Translations under genes and position numbers: made by a program | The notes under the pieces: model-generated | Database searches by the model: none | The model's input: only the letters and a program-made list of their open reading frames with translations | What the model was told of the DNA's origin: nothing | Part shown: positions 8,054 to 16,929 of the stretch, piece after piece | How the letters are laid out: each line of letters begins with the position of its first letter | Position numbering within the stretch: the stretch's first letter is position 1 | Source of the DNA: Candidatus Rhodoferax odensensis | GTDB taxonomy: Bacteria; Pseudomonadota; Gammaproteobacteria; Burkholderiales; Burkholderiaceae_C | DNA length: 64,000 nt | Direction of reading: 5' to 3' | Assembly (NCBI GenBank): GCA_016718405.1 | Contig: JADKDJ010000012.1 | Location: 38,285-102,284, forward strand

Positions 8054-8804
8054 TCAAAGGGTTTGCAGGTCAATCATCATCTGCCGCGTGCGCAGCGTAC
8101 CGACCCCGCAATGGTAATTGAGCAGGCCACGCAATTGAACCTTGAGTTCTGGCAAGACCTCTGCACACGCACGCAAGGTGGCCGTAAACGGCGCAGTGGG
8201 CGCAATGGATTCCTGTATCACCAGCCACTGTGCGCCGGTAAGGCTACTCGGATCATCGAGTCCAACTTGCTGCAGCCCTCCCTCGGGGACCAGGCCGTAG
8301 CGCTCATTCGCATCGAGCTCCATCAAGGTCATGGTCTGAGCATCGAGCATGGGCAACAAGCCGATCTCACGCAACAGCAGCAGTTCAAATGCCCGAAGTG
8401 CCGGTTGCACGGCTTCCCCCGGCGCCGACGCCAGCACCTCGACCACACTGGCATAAATATCGAACAGCCGAGGGTGCGGGTCATCCCGGGCCAGCAGGGT
8501 CATGAGCAGCTCGTTGAGGTAGTAGCCCGACAGCAACGCGTCGCCACAGGGCATGACATGGCCACCCATCCACTCCGCGCCCTTCAGCGTGCGAACTTCG
8601 GCATCTCCGCCAAACGCGATACTCAGCAATTGCAGGGGCAGCAAGATCGGGCGAAAGCTGGAACTGGGGCGCTTCACGCCCTTGGCCACCAACGCCATGC
8701 GCCCATGGTGGCGGGTAAAAGCCTCAAGAAATCAGACTCGACTCACTCCAGTCGTAGCGATGCAGCACGAAGGTTGGTTCGTCAGTGATTCTTTTTGTTG
8801 CCAT
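8054..8804 (-). pseudogene. recO: DNA repair protein RecO, frameshifted near the N-terminus (real or sequencing error)
   Basis: RecO loads RecA onto SSB-coated DNA with RecR. The long intact frame (8054-8698, ATG at 8698) encodes 214 residues of typical RecO, but it lacks the first OB-fold strands. The missing part lies just upstream in another frame: ATG at 8804 encodes MATKRITDEPTFVLHRYDW and SESSLI, then stops. Removing one T from the short T run on the coding strand (plus positions about 8729-8731) joins it to LEAFTRHHGRMALVAKG, restoring the family N-terminus. So one base has been inserted in the gene, or in the sequence record. Without correction, only the truncated ATG-8698 product could be made. 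Confidence 0.85.
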
Positions 8805-8916
8805 GATCAGGTGCGCTCGAACCAGTGAACGCCGTGGAACCGGCTTGGCCGGGCGCCTGGTGTTATCCCTTTCAAGGGGCAGCAGCTACGCGCAGTGAGT
8901 GAGCCCCCGAGTGTGC

Positions 8917-9930
8917 TCATTCATACCCGAAACTGCGCACCCGCGCCTCGTCGTCGGCCCAACCTGAGCGGACCTTGACCCACAACTCAATAAACACTTT
9001 CGCGTCGAGTGCCTTTTCCAACTCAACGCGAGTTTCAGTGCCGATACGCTTGATGCGCTCGCCCTTGTCACCAATCACCATCGCTTTGTGCGTGTCACGC
9101 TCAACCACGATGGTGGCGGCGATCCTGAGCAAACGCTTTTGCTTGCCGCGCCCAGCTTCCTCTTCAAACTTGTCAATCACCACCGTCGAGGTGTACGGCA
9201 ACTCGTCACCAGTCAAGCGAAACAGCTTTTCGCGCACCGTTTCGCCAGCCAAGAATTTTTCACTGCGGTCGGTCAACTCGTCCTCGGCGTACCACCACGC
9301 CTGCTCTGGCAGGAATCGCTCGCAGATTCCCAGCAATCGCTCAATGTCCTTGGCGTTCTTGGCCGACATCGGCACAAACTCGGCAAACGCATGGCGCTGC
9401 TGCATCTCCTGCAACCAAGGTGCGATGTCGGCACGACGGTTCACTTGATCGAGCTTGTTGGCAACCAGCAAAGTGGGAACATCCTTGCCCAGCAAGGACA
9501 AAACCTTGGCATCCGCTTGGTTGAACAGGCCCGCTTCCACCACGAACAGGATCAGGTCCACGTCGCCCACGGCGCCCTTGACGGTCTTGTTGAGCGATCG
9601 GTTCAATGCATTGTTGTGCCGTGTCTGAAAACCCGGCGTATCGACAAACACAAACTGGGTTGCGCCCTGGGTGCGCATGCCCGTGATGCGGTGACGGGTG
9701 GTTTGTGCCTTACGCGAGGTAATGCTGATCTTCTGTCCAACCAGGGCGTTGAGCAGCGTCGACTTCCCCACGTTGGGCTTGCCCACAATGGCCACCAGCC
9801 CGCAGCGCTGTCCCTGGTGGCTGGCCACGTCGCCAGCAGCGGGCCGCAGCGCCTTAAGCATGCTATCAAGGTTGGCCTGTCCCTCAGCGTCGCCGGAATC
9901 TGGCGGGTTGACTGTGGATTCTGTGTTCAT
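8917..9930 (-). CDS. era: GTPase Era
   Basis: An essential Ras-like GTPase with a KH domain that binds the 3' end of 16S rRNA during 30S maturation. The 337 residues carry the P-loop GKPNVGKST (50-58), the DTPGF G3 motif (about 106-110), the NKLD G4 motif (about 167-170), and the KH domain with IGDKGERIKRIG near the C-terminus. The roughly 40-residue N-terminal extension before the G domain is longer than in E. coli. The start overlaps the rnc stop by four bases (ATGA). Confidence 0.96.
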   Translation of the reverse strand: MNTESTVNPPDSGDAEGQANLDSMLKALRPAAGDVASHQGQRCGLVAIVGKPNVGKSTLLNALVGQKISITSRKAQTTRHRITGMRTQGATQFVFVDTPGFQTRHNNALNRSLNKTVKGAVGDVDLILFVVEAGLFNQADAKVLSLLGKDVPTLLVANKLDQVNRRADIAPWLQEMQQRHAFAEFVPMSAKNAKDIERLLGICERFLPEQAWWYAEDELTDRSEKFLAGETVREKLFRLTGDELPYTSTVVIDKFEEEAGRGKQKRLLRIAATIVVERDTHKAMVIGDKGERIKRIGTETRVELEKALDAKVFIELWVKVRSGWADDEARVRSFGYE

Positions 9931-10613
9931 GGTTTGGCCTTTGCTTTGAGTGTTTGCAGCATCGCCGCCGCCGCAGCCTGTTCACCAGCGCGACGCGAGC
10001 CACCGATGCCACGTTCAGCCAAATTGAACTCGGAAATTTCACACTCCACGTCAAACGTCTGCTTGTGGGCCACACCAAGTGTCGAAACGACGCGGTAAGA
10101 CGGCAACTTCATCCGGCGGCCCTGCAGCCACTCCTGCAGTTCAGTCTTGGGGTCCTTGCCGATAGCCTCCATGGTCGGGTTGATTTCGACCGCATGGAAT
10201 AGTCTCTGTATCAGCCCCTGCGCCGCGGCGAAGCCCGCATCCAGGTACACCGCCCCGACCACGGCCTCCAGAGCATCCGCCAGGATCGACGGGCGTTTTT
10301 GACCGCCAGAACGAACTTCACCCTCACCCAGGCGAATCACCGCCGGCAAGCCCAGGTCGGCCGACAAGCGATGCAAGGTGTCTTGCTTGACCAGATTGGC
10401 GCGAATGCGGGAAAGGTCACCTTCTGGCAAATCGCTCAAGCGCTGATACAGCAAGTCGGCCACCGCCAGATTCAGCACGGAGTCTCCCAAAAACTCCAGC
10501 CGCTCATTGTGATCCGAAGAAAAGCTTCGGTGCGTGAGCGCACGCTCCAGCAAGGACGGGTTTGAGAACATATGTTGCAACCGTCGTTGCAACGCAATCA
10601 GCCCATCGTTCAC
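9927..10613 (-). CDS. rnc: Ribonuclease III
   Basis: Double-strand RNA endonuclease that processes rRNA precursors and some mRNAs. In 228 residues it has the catalytic signature ERLEFLGDSVL (37-47) and a C-terminal dsRNA-binding domain (about 154-222, beginning DPKTELQEWLQ). The start codon is GTG at 10613, one base after the DUF4845 stop. It overlaps era by four bases. Confidence 0.96.
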   Translation of the reverse strand: MNDGLIALQRRLQHMFSNPSLLERALTHRSFSSDHNERLEFLGDSVLNLAVADLLYQRLSDLPEGDLSRIRANLVKQDTLHRLSADLGLPAVIRLGEGEVRSGGQKRPSILADALEAVVGAVYLDAGFAAAQGLIQRLFHAVEINPTMEAIGKDPKTELQEWLQGRRMKLPSYRVVSTLGVAHKQTFDVECEISEFNLAERGIGGSRRAGEQAAAAAMLQTLKAKAKP

Positions 10614-10614
10614 T

Positions 10615-10968
10615 CTATTTGGTTCGACCGGAGTACTTCAGCGTCAAATAACCGGGGCCAGCCAGGTGGATTTCACGTTGGTAGGAAAAGCTCACCACGA
10701 TCTTGTCGCCGTTCTTGGTGACTTCCAGGTCTTTTCCTTTGATGGACTCGATGTTGTCGATTGCCGCAGCCCGGTCAAAAATGGCGCGCACTTCAGCCAC
10801 AGTGCTGCCTTCGCGCGACTTGTTGGCCGCTTTGTGAATCGCCTGGTACTCGATCGCGGTCGGCACGATTTGAGCTCCGATAACTCCCGTGACGGCTAAC
10901 AATCCGCCCACAAACAGAAGCCCCAGGAAGGACATGCCCCCCTGCTTGCTTTTGAACTGAATTGACAT
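10615..10968 (-). CDS. DUF4845 membrane protein
   Basis: A 117-residue protein with one N-terminal transmembrane helix (about residues 11-35, beginning GGMSFLGLLFVGGL) and a short extracytoplasmic domain. It matches in shape and position the DUF4845 proteins found between lepB and rnc in beta- and gammaproteobacteria; the function is not known. ATG at 10968 is chosen because an ideal AAGGAG lies 7 bases upstream; a further in-frame start upstream lacks this. The MSFLGLL segment resembles a pilin-like N-terminus, but the prepilin cleavage residues are not convincing. Confidence 0.82.
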   Translation of the reverse strand: MSIQFKSKQGGMSFLGLLFVGGLLAVTGVIGAQIVPTAIEYQAIHKAANKSREGSTVAEVRAIFDRAAAIDNIESIKGKDLEVTKNGDKIVVSFSYQREIHLAGPGYLTLKYSGRTK

Positions 10969-10995
10969 ATTGATCTCCTTACCCCGCAAAAGTTA

Positions 10996-11967
10996 TCAAT
11001 TGAACGACCCGATGCGCTTGAGACTGGAAAAATTCATCCAGACAAAGAATGCCTTGCCCACGATGTTCCCCTCGGGCACGAAACCCCAGTAGCGCGAGTC
11101 CAGCGAATTATCACGGTTGTCGCCCATCATGAAATAGTGGCCCGCCGGGACCTTGCAAACCGCGCCCTCGACACTGTAGCGGCAATTCTGGCGATTCGGG
11201 AAGTTCATGATTTCCGCTTCCGAAAACCCGGCGCGCCGATCCTCGTCGTTCAACAAACGATGCTTGTGGCCACCCAGCGTCTCTTCAAACTGCTTGAAAT
11301 AGCGGACCATATCTTCATCAAAGAAGTCACTCACCGCGGTCGTCGCCACCGGCTCGCCATTAATGGTCAAACGCTTGTTGAGATAGGCGACCTCGTCACC
11401 CGGGATGCCTATCACCCGTTTGATGTAATCCTGGCTCGGTTTGGGTGGGTAGCGAAACACCAGCACATCACCGCGTTGCGGAGCACTGCCCTCGGTGATC
11501 TTGGTGTGAATCACAGGCAAACGCAACCCATAGTGGAACTTGTTTACCAGGATCAGATCCCCGATCAGCAAGGTAGGAATCATGGAGCCTGACGGAATCT
11601 TGAACGGTTCGAACAGGAACGATCGCAGGAAGAATACCGCGATGATGACGGGGAACAAACCGGCGGTCCAATCCAGCCACCATGGCTGGCGCAACACCTG
11701 CTGGCGCGCCTCCGACAGGTCCACGTCAGTCTGGGCAATGCCCATCTTGTTCAGCTCAGCCTGGCGCTGCGTCGCAGCGGCCTGGATTGCCACCGCGGCT
11801 GCCTGCCGCTTGGGCAGGAAGTAGAAGCGCTCGGCCAACCAGTAGAGCCCGGTAACCACGGTTGCCAGGAACAGCAACAGGGCAAAATTGCCTTCAATCA
11901 TGCCCAGGTACCAGCCCCCCGCGTAGGCCACAAAGGCTGCGAGCACCAACGACGTCAAAGCCTGCAT
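10996..11967 (-). CDS. lepB: Signal peptidase I
   Basis: Cleaves signal peptides on the periplasmic side of the inner membrane. The 323 residues have N-terminal membrane segments (about 1-46 and 100-118), the nucleophile Ser128 in IPSGSMIPTLL, the general base Lys183 in DYIKRVIGIPGD, and the GDNRDNSLDSRYWG box. ATG at 11967 shares one base with the lepA stop (TGATG), so lepA and lepB are coupled. An in-frame TTG lies just upstream of this ATG. Confidence 0.96.
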   Translation of the reverse strand: MQALTSLVLAAFVAYAGGWYLGMIEGNFALLLFLATVVTGLYWLAERFYFLPKRQAAAVAIQAAATQRQAELNKMGIAQTDVDLSEARQQVLRQPWWLDWTAGLFPVIIAVFFLRSFLFEPFKIPSGSMIPTLLIGDLILVNKFHYGLRLPVIHTKITEGSAPQRGDVLVFRYPPKPSQDYIKRVIGIPGDEVAYLNKRLTINGEPVATTAVSDFFDEDMVRYFKQFEETLGGHKHRLLNDEDRRAGFSEAEIMNFPNRQNCRYSVEGAVCKVPAGHYFMMGDNRDNSLDSRYWGFVPEGNIVGKAFFVWMNFSSLKRIGSFN

Positions 11968-13778
11968 CAATCCTCCACTTGCAAAATGGCCAGGAAGGCC
12001 TCTTGCGGAACTTCCACCGAACCAATCTGCTTCATGCGCTTCTTACCCGCCTTCTGTTTCTCCAGAAGCTTGCGTTTGCGCGAAATGTCGCCGCCGTAGC
12101 ACTTGGCAATCACGTTCTTGCGCAGCGCCTTGATTGTCTCACGTGCAATGATGTTGGCCCCGATGGCGGCCTGGATTGCCACGTCGTACATCTGCCGTGA
12201 AATGATTTCGCGCATCTTGGAAACCACCGCCCGGCCACGGTACTGCGACTGAGACCGGTGCACGATGATCGACAAGGCATCGACACGCTCGCCGTTGAGC
12301 AGGATGTCGACCTTGACCACGTCGGCGGCGCGGTACTCCTTGAAGTCATAGTCCATCGAAGCGTAGCCTCTGGAAACCGACTTGAGCTTGTCGAAGAAAT
12401 CAAGCACGATCTCGGCAAGTGGCATCTCGTAGGTCAGCATCACCTGTCGGCCATGGTAGGCCATGTTCATCTGCACACCGCGCTTCTGGTTGGCCAGCGT
12501 CATCACCGCACCAACATAGTCCTGTGGCATGTACAGATGCACGGTGACGATGGGCTCACGGATTTCGTCCAGGCGTCCTTGCTCAGGCATTTTGGAGGGG
12601 TTCTCAACCATCACCACTTCCCCGTCCGACTTGACCACCTGGTACACCACGCTCGGGGCGGTGGTGATCAAATCCTGGTCAAACTCACGCTCCAGACGCT
12701 CCTGCACGATTTCCATGTGCAGCAAACCGAGGAAACCACAGCGAAAGCCAAAACCCAAGGCCTGTGACACTTCCGGCTCGTAGTGCAACGATGAGTCGTT
12801 GAGCTTGAGTTTCTCCAAGCTGTCACGCAATCCTTCATATTGGTTGGCTTCGGTCGGGTACAGGCCTGCAAACACCTGAGGCTGAATTTCCTTGAAACCA
12901 GGCAAGGGCTCGGTCGCCGTAAAGGCCGCCCCACCGGAGCCCGGCTTGATCAAGGTGATGGTGTCGCCCACCTTGGCGGCCTGCAACTCGCGAATGCCGG
13001 CAATGACATATCCAACTTCACCAGCCTCCAAGGACGTCCTCGACTCGTTGGCAGGGGTAAAGACACCGAGGTTATCGGCGTTATACATCGCGCCGCTGGC
13101 CATCATCTTGATCCGCTCGCCCTTAGCCAGACGACCATCCACCACACGCACCAGCATCACCACACCAACGTAGCTGTCAAACCAGCTGTCGATGATCATC
13201 GCGCGCAAGGGACCCTCGGGGTTGCCTTTGGGTGGCGGAATACGAGCGACCACCGCCTCGAGGATCTCTTCGATGCCCATTCCGGTCTTGGCCGAACACG
13301 CGATCGCGTGGCTAGCGTCGATGCCAATGACGTCCTCAATCTCGGAGCGTGCGTTGTCGGGATCTGCGTTGGGCAGGTCCATCTTGTTGAGCACCGGCAC
13401 AACCTCGACGCCCAAATCAAGCGCGGTGTAGCAATTGGCGACCGTCTGCGCCTCGACGCCCTGACTGGCGTCGACCACCAGCAGTGCACCTTCGCACGCG
13501 GACAGGGAGCGACTGACCTCGTACGAGAAATCCACATGGCCCGGCGTGTCGATCAAATTGAGGTTGTAGACCACGCCATCGCGCGCCTTGTATTTGAGCG
13601 CAGCGGTCTGTGCCTTGATGGTTATCCCACGCTCTTTCTCGATGTCCATCGAGTCCAGTACCTGCGCCTCCATCTCGCGCTCGGCCAAGCCCCCGCATCG
13701 CTGAATCAGTCGATCCGCCAAGGTAGATTTGCCGTGATCAATGTGCGCAATGATCGAGAAATTTCTGATGTGATTCAT
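11967..13778 (-). CDS. lepA: Elongation factor 4 (LepA)
   Basis: A ribosomal GTPase that back-translocates or assists 30S biogenesis. The 603 residues are full length, with G1 AHIDHGKST (11-19), DTPGHVDF (G3, about residues 81-88), NKMDLP (G4, about 135-140) and the C-terminal LepA-specific domain ending in a lysine-rich tail (KRKLLEKQKAGKKRMK). ATG at 13778 follows an in-frame TTG. A terminator-like hairpin lies about 45 bases upstream of this start, inside the leader. Confidence 0.96.
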   Translation of the reverse strand: MNHIRNFSIIAHIDHGKSTLADRLIQRCGGLAEREMEAQVLDSMDIEKERGITIKAQTAALKYKARDGVVYNLNLIDTPGHVDFSYEVSRSLSACEGALLVVDASQGVEAQTVANCYTALDLGVEVVPVLNKMDLPNADPDNARSEIEDVIGIDASHAIACSAKTGMGIEEILEAVVARIPPPKGNPEGPLRAMIIDSWFDSYVGVVMLVRVVDGRLAKGERIKMMASGAMYNADNLGVFTPANESRTSLEAGEVGYVIAGIRELQAAKVGDTITLIKPGSGGAAFTATEPLPGFKEIQPQVFAGLYPTEANQYEGLRDSLEKLKLNDSSLHYEPEVSQALGFGFRCGFLGLLHMEIVQERLEREFDQDLITTAPSVVYQVVKSDGEVVMVENPSKMPEQGRLDEIREPIVTVHLYMPQDYVGAVMTLANQKRGVQMNMAYHGRQVMLTYEMPLAEIVLDFFDKLKSVSRGYASMDYDFKEYRAADVVKVDILLNGERVDALSIIVHRSQSQYRGRAVVSKMREIISRQMYDVAIQAAIGANIIARETIKALRKNVIAKCYGGDISRKRKLLEKQKAGKKRMKQIGSVEVPQEAFLAILQVED

Positions 13779-13822
13779 CAACGAGAAGCGTCAAGTGATT
13801 GAATTAAAAAGGGGGCGCCAAG

Positions 13823-13853
13823 AAAAAAGGGCGCGTCGAATATTGACGCGCCC
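13823..13853 (-). terminator. Rho-independent terminator in the lepA leader
   Basis: A 9-bp GC-rich stem (13829-13837 with 13845-13853) and a 7-nt loop. Read on the minus strand it is followed by six T (13828-13823). It would stop minus-strand transcription about 45 bases before the lepA start. A separate terminator already follows mucD at 14237-14270, so this one needs its own explanation: attenuator or small RNA end. Confidence 0.8.
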
Positions 13854-14236
13854 CGAACCAACAATCTTTGGCAACTGCGATAGCTGGAGCTTCATTGTAG
13901 GTAAAAAGGGCGCGGCGTACAGCGGAAAAATCATCAAGAAAGGGAAGTTGCGAGGCAACAACAGGCAAGTTATACACAGCTTAACAACAATAAAAGACCG
14001 GGAACGCTTGGACAACATGTGGGCCATCTGTGGAGCGCCTGTGGGTTGTGCCCATTGATCTCAAATGGTGAACAGACTCACTTCTGATATGCCCTTAATC
14101 CTTCCACGTCGACCTCTATTCTAACCAAAATCATCTTTACGCCGGACGCAAGTTAGTAATCGCACACATCAAAAAAACACGACGCCGGAAAACTGAGCCG
14201 AGAAATTTTTCTGATCCACCCGATCAAATGACGTTG
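13854..14236. other. AT-richer non-coding region between mucD and lepA
   Basis: 383 bases without a convincing gene, lying between two terminators that both act on the minus strand. A TACAAT -10-like element on the minus strand (13894-13899) could give a transcript of about 65 nt ending at the 13823-13853 terminator, but no good -35 is visible. TTATACACA at 13970-13978 differs by one base from a DnaA box. Short open frames here show no recognisable protein. Confidence 0.45.
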
Positions 14237-14270
14237 AAAAACCCCAATCCCGAGTACGGGATGGGGTTTT
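14237..14270 (-). terminator. Terminator of the rpoE-rseA-rseB-mucD segment
   Basis: A long hairpin (AAAACCCC paired with GGGGTTTT, then TCCCG with CGGGA, one bulged base, AGTA loop) with an A-rich plus-strand flank that gives a T run on the minus strand. It lies about 25 bases after the mucD stop. Its A/T arms make it potentially bidirectional. Confidence 0.85.
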
Positions 14271-14293
14271 CTGGGGCGTCGACAGCGGCGCCT

Positions 14294-15763
14294 TCAGCGC
14301 GCAGGACGTATGACCGCGTACTGTGCCATCTCACCTCGACGCACCAGTACGACAACCGGTTTGCTCTTGTCGAGCCGGCTGACAACCGACTCAAACGATT
14401 TGACGCTGTCAACCTCGGTGTTGGCCACCGCCACGATCACGTCGCCTTCGCGCAGGCCTGCACGAGCCGCGGCTTCAATCGCAGACTCAATTCGAACCCC
14501 ACCCTTGATTTTGAGTTCCTTTCGTACGCCGTCGGACAACTCGCTGACGGTCAATCCCAAGGCTTGCGCGCTACTCGCGGCTTTGGGTTTGCTGTCCTTG
14601 TCCGAGCTCTTTTTGGTTGGCTTGTCAGCTTCAATTTCGGCGATCGTGACCGTCAACTCCTTGCTCTGACCACGACGAAACACCGTCAGGACTGCCTTGC
14701 TGCCCGGCTTGGTTGCACCCACCAGCCGCGGGAGGTCGGTTGATTTCTCGATCGACTTGCCGTCGAACTTGGTGATGATGTCACCCGCCTCAACGCCGGC
14801 CTTTTCTGCCGGTGTCCCGGACTCCACGCCGATCACTTGCGCCCCCAGGGGTTTGCCCAGGCCGATGGACTCTGCGACCTCCTTGCTCACTGGACCTATC
14901 TGCACACCAATGCGACCGCGCGAAACGCGCCCGGACGCCCGCAGCTGATCACTGACCCGCATCGCCTCGTCCATCGGAATGGCAAATGAAATGCCCATGA
15001 ATCCACCCGAACGAGAGTAAATCTGGCTGTTGATTCCAACAACCTCACCTCGCATATTGATCAGCGGCCCGCCCGAATTGCCTGGGTTGATCGCCACATC
15101 AGTCTGGATGAAGGGCAGGTACTCGCCCGTGTCGCGCTGCTTGGCGCTGACGATGCCCGCCGTGACAGTGTTTTCCAGATTGAACGGCGAACCAATCGCC
15201 ATCACCCATTCGCCCACCTTGAGTCGACTGACGTCACCAACGCGCACGGCCGGCAGACCACTGGCTTCGATCTTGACCACCGCCACATCCGAGCGCTTGT
15301 CAGCGCCAATGATCTTGGCCTTGAACTCCCGCTTGTCAGTCAAGGTCACCAACACCTCGTCGGCACCGTCGACCACATGCGCGTTAGTCATGATGAAGCC
15401 ATCGGCAGTCAGAATGAAACCGGAACCGACACCGCGGGGTTGCTCCTCGTCCTGCGGGGACGGGCGGTTCGGTCGCGGCACCTGTCGCGGAATGTTGGGC
15501 ATCGGAATCCCGTATCGGCGAAAGAACTCCAGCATGTCTTCATCCATGCCGGGCGCCAGTCCCTGGCGAGGCGACGCCTTCTCAAGAGTTCGAATATTCA
15601 CCACCGAGGGCCCGACTTGTTCAACCAGGTCTGTGAAGTCAGGCAGTACTCTGGTCTGCGCCGCAACCGGCGCGGCAGGCGTCAAAATCAGCGTGGTGGC
15701 TGCGGCGAGTACGGCCACCAGCATCGAGGATCGCAGTTTCTTCCAGTCAAGTCCTATCATCAT
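14294..15763 (-). CDS. mucD: Periplasmic serine protease, DegP/MucD family
   Basis: An HtrA-type protease and chaperone of the envelope stress response. The 489 residues begin with a signal peptide (about 1-35). The trypsin-like domain has the triad His129 (TNAHV), Asp159 (RSDVAVV) and Ser230 (NPGNSGGP), followed by two PDZ domains (about 285-375 and 395-489). A Lys/Asp/Ser-rich linker separates the PDZ domains. It is the fourth gene of the sigma-E cluster, 101 bases after rseB, as in Pseudomonas algU-mucABCD. Two adjacent ATG codons (15763 and 15760) could start it. Confidence 0.95.
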   Translation of the reverse strand: MMIGLDWKKLRSSMLVAVLAAATTLILTPAAPVAAQTRVLPDFTDLVEQVGPSVVNIRTLEKASPRQGLAPGMDEDMLEFFRRYGIPMPNIPRQVPRPNRPSPQDEEQPRGVGSGFILTADGFIMTNAHVVDGADEVLVTLTDKREFKAKIIGADKRSDVAVVKIEASGLPAVRVGDVSRLKVGEWVMAIGSPFNLENTVTAGIVSAKQRDTGEYLPFIQTDVAINPGNSGGPLINMRGEVVGINSQIYSRSGGFMGISFAIPMDEAMRVSDQLRASGRVSRGRIGVQIGPVSKEVAESIGLGKPLGAQVIGVESGTPAEKAGVEAGDIITKFDGKSIEKSTDLPRLVGATKPGSKAVLTVFRRGQSKELTVTIAEIEADKPTKKSSDKDSKPKAASSAQALGLTVSELSDGVRKELKIKGGVRIESAIEAAARAGLREGDVIVAVANTEVDSVKSFESVVSRLDKSKPVVVLVRRGEMAQYAVIRPAR

Positions 15764-15864
15764 TCACCTTTCATCAATACGGCGTCGTCTTGGACGCACC
15801 ACACAACACTTAAACAAAGGCACCAGCGTAGCCAAGCGACACGCCATATTCCTGAGATCGCGGC

Positions 15865-16929
15865 TCATCGCGTTCGCTCAAGACCCTTTGCAAACCCAGC
15901 CAAGGTCGACAGTGGCGCCTCACCAACTGCGGTCACCCACCAGGCGCCATGGCGCCCGGTCAAGGTATGGGTTGCTCCATGCACTGTGGCGTTCTCAAAC
16001 GCGTGAAGCCGCGGGTCATAAGGCTGGACAAAAAGCGATACGGTTGCCAGACCGTCCGAAAACACCCACTGCATAGCCGTCTGGTTGACTCGACCATCCA
16101 CGCCCGCCACGGAGCGCCTTTGGCAACTTACAGACCGAAAGCCTGGCACCGGATTGGCGAGGGTCCAACCTTCGGACAAGGCTGTGGTCGAAGTGGGCTC
16201 GCTGCGCTCGATCCGGTAACCTGCGGTACGGTCCATCATGCGGGCAAGCGTCTGCAGACTGACCGGGGCGTCGAGCTGCAGTTCAGAAAACGCCACCTGC
16301 TCAAGCACCTGTCCTTCCAGGCTCAATGTCTGAAGTCTGAGCACGAGCCCGGACGATCGCTCGCTCCAGACTCGGTAACCGAAACGAGACCGATCGCGCG
16401 GCTCAATCAGGACCACATCCGCCTCAAGCCCAGCCACCCGGTCATGACCAACAAATCGTGCCTGATAAAACTGTCCTACCGCCTCGTCGCCGTCACGCAG
16501 CAGCTTGGGGAACAGTCCCAGGGACTCACGCCGCTCGGTGACCACCACCATGCTTTGCGGAAAGAAGGTGACAACCTCGTCATTGCGCCGGAAGGTCGTG
16601 CGCGGCGCGCCCGTCAATGTGACCACCCGTTCAAGCTGTTGCGTTCCATCGCAAACATGCCAGATGCGGGCGCTGGCCATGCTGTCCCCGGTAGAGACCA
16701 CCACGGTGCCCACATAGGCCCGTCGTCGCGAAGCTTCATTCATCCGAGCCAGCCAGGCCCCAACGCTTCGCGGCTGCACAGCGGTCTCGACCCCAGGCGT
16801 CACCGCCGCATTGCGCTCGCCGCCAGCATGTGCCGAGGCGGCCACCACGAGCACGCCCGTCAGGAAGCTTGCAAAGCCAGCGCGCCAGCCAACTGGCGCG
16901 CGCGACCCTCTGCAAAGGCGTGGAGTCAA
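15865..16929 (-). CDS. rseB: Sigma-E regulatory protein RseB/MucB
   Basis: A periplasmic sensor that binds the anti-sigma factor RseA and mislocalised lipids or porin peptides, gating RseA cleavage. 354 residues. The N-terminal signal segment (about 18-36: FASFLTGVLVVAASAHA) is followed by the LolA-like MucB/RseB domain with RRAYVGTVV and a C-terminal domain. The only start consistent with the signal peptide and frame is TTG at 16929, which overlaps the rseA stop (TTGA) and suggests coupled, weak translation. Confidence 0.9.
   Translation of the reverse strand: MTPRLCRGSRAPVGWRAGFASFLTGVLVVAASAHAGGERNAAVTPGVETAVQPRSVGAWLARMNEASRRRAYVGTVVVSTGDSMASARIWHVCDGTQQLERVVTLTGAPRTTFRRNDEVVTFFPQSMVVVTERRESLGLFPKLLRDGDEAVGQFYQARFVGHDRVAGLEADVVLIEPRDRSRFGYRVWSERSSGLVLRLQTLSLEGQVLEQVAFSELQLDAPVSLQTLARMMDRTAGYRIERSEPTSTTALSEGWTLANPVPGFRSVSCQRRSVAGVDGRVNQTAMQWVFSDGLATVSLFVQPYDPRLHAFENATVHGATHTLTGRHGAWWVTAVGEAPLSTLAGFAKGLERTR

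Noticed and set aside
10615..10968. DUF4845 protein as a type IV pilin
   Set aside because: The hydrophobic N-terminus is pilin-like, but the prepilin cleavage Gly-Phe/Glu5 pattern is not met and the context is the rnc-era operon.
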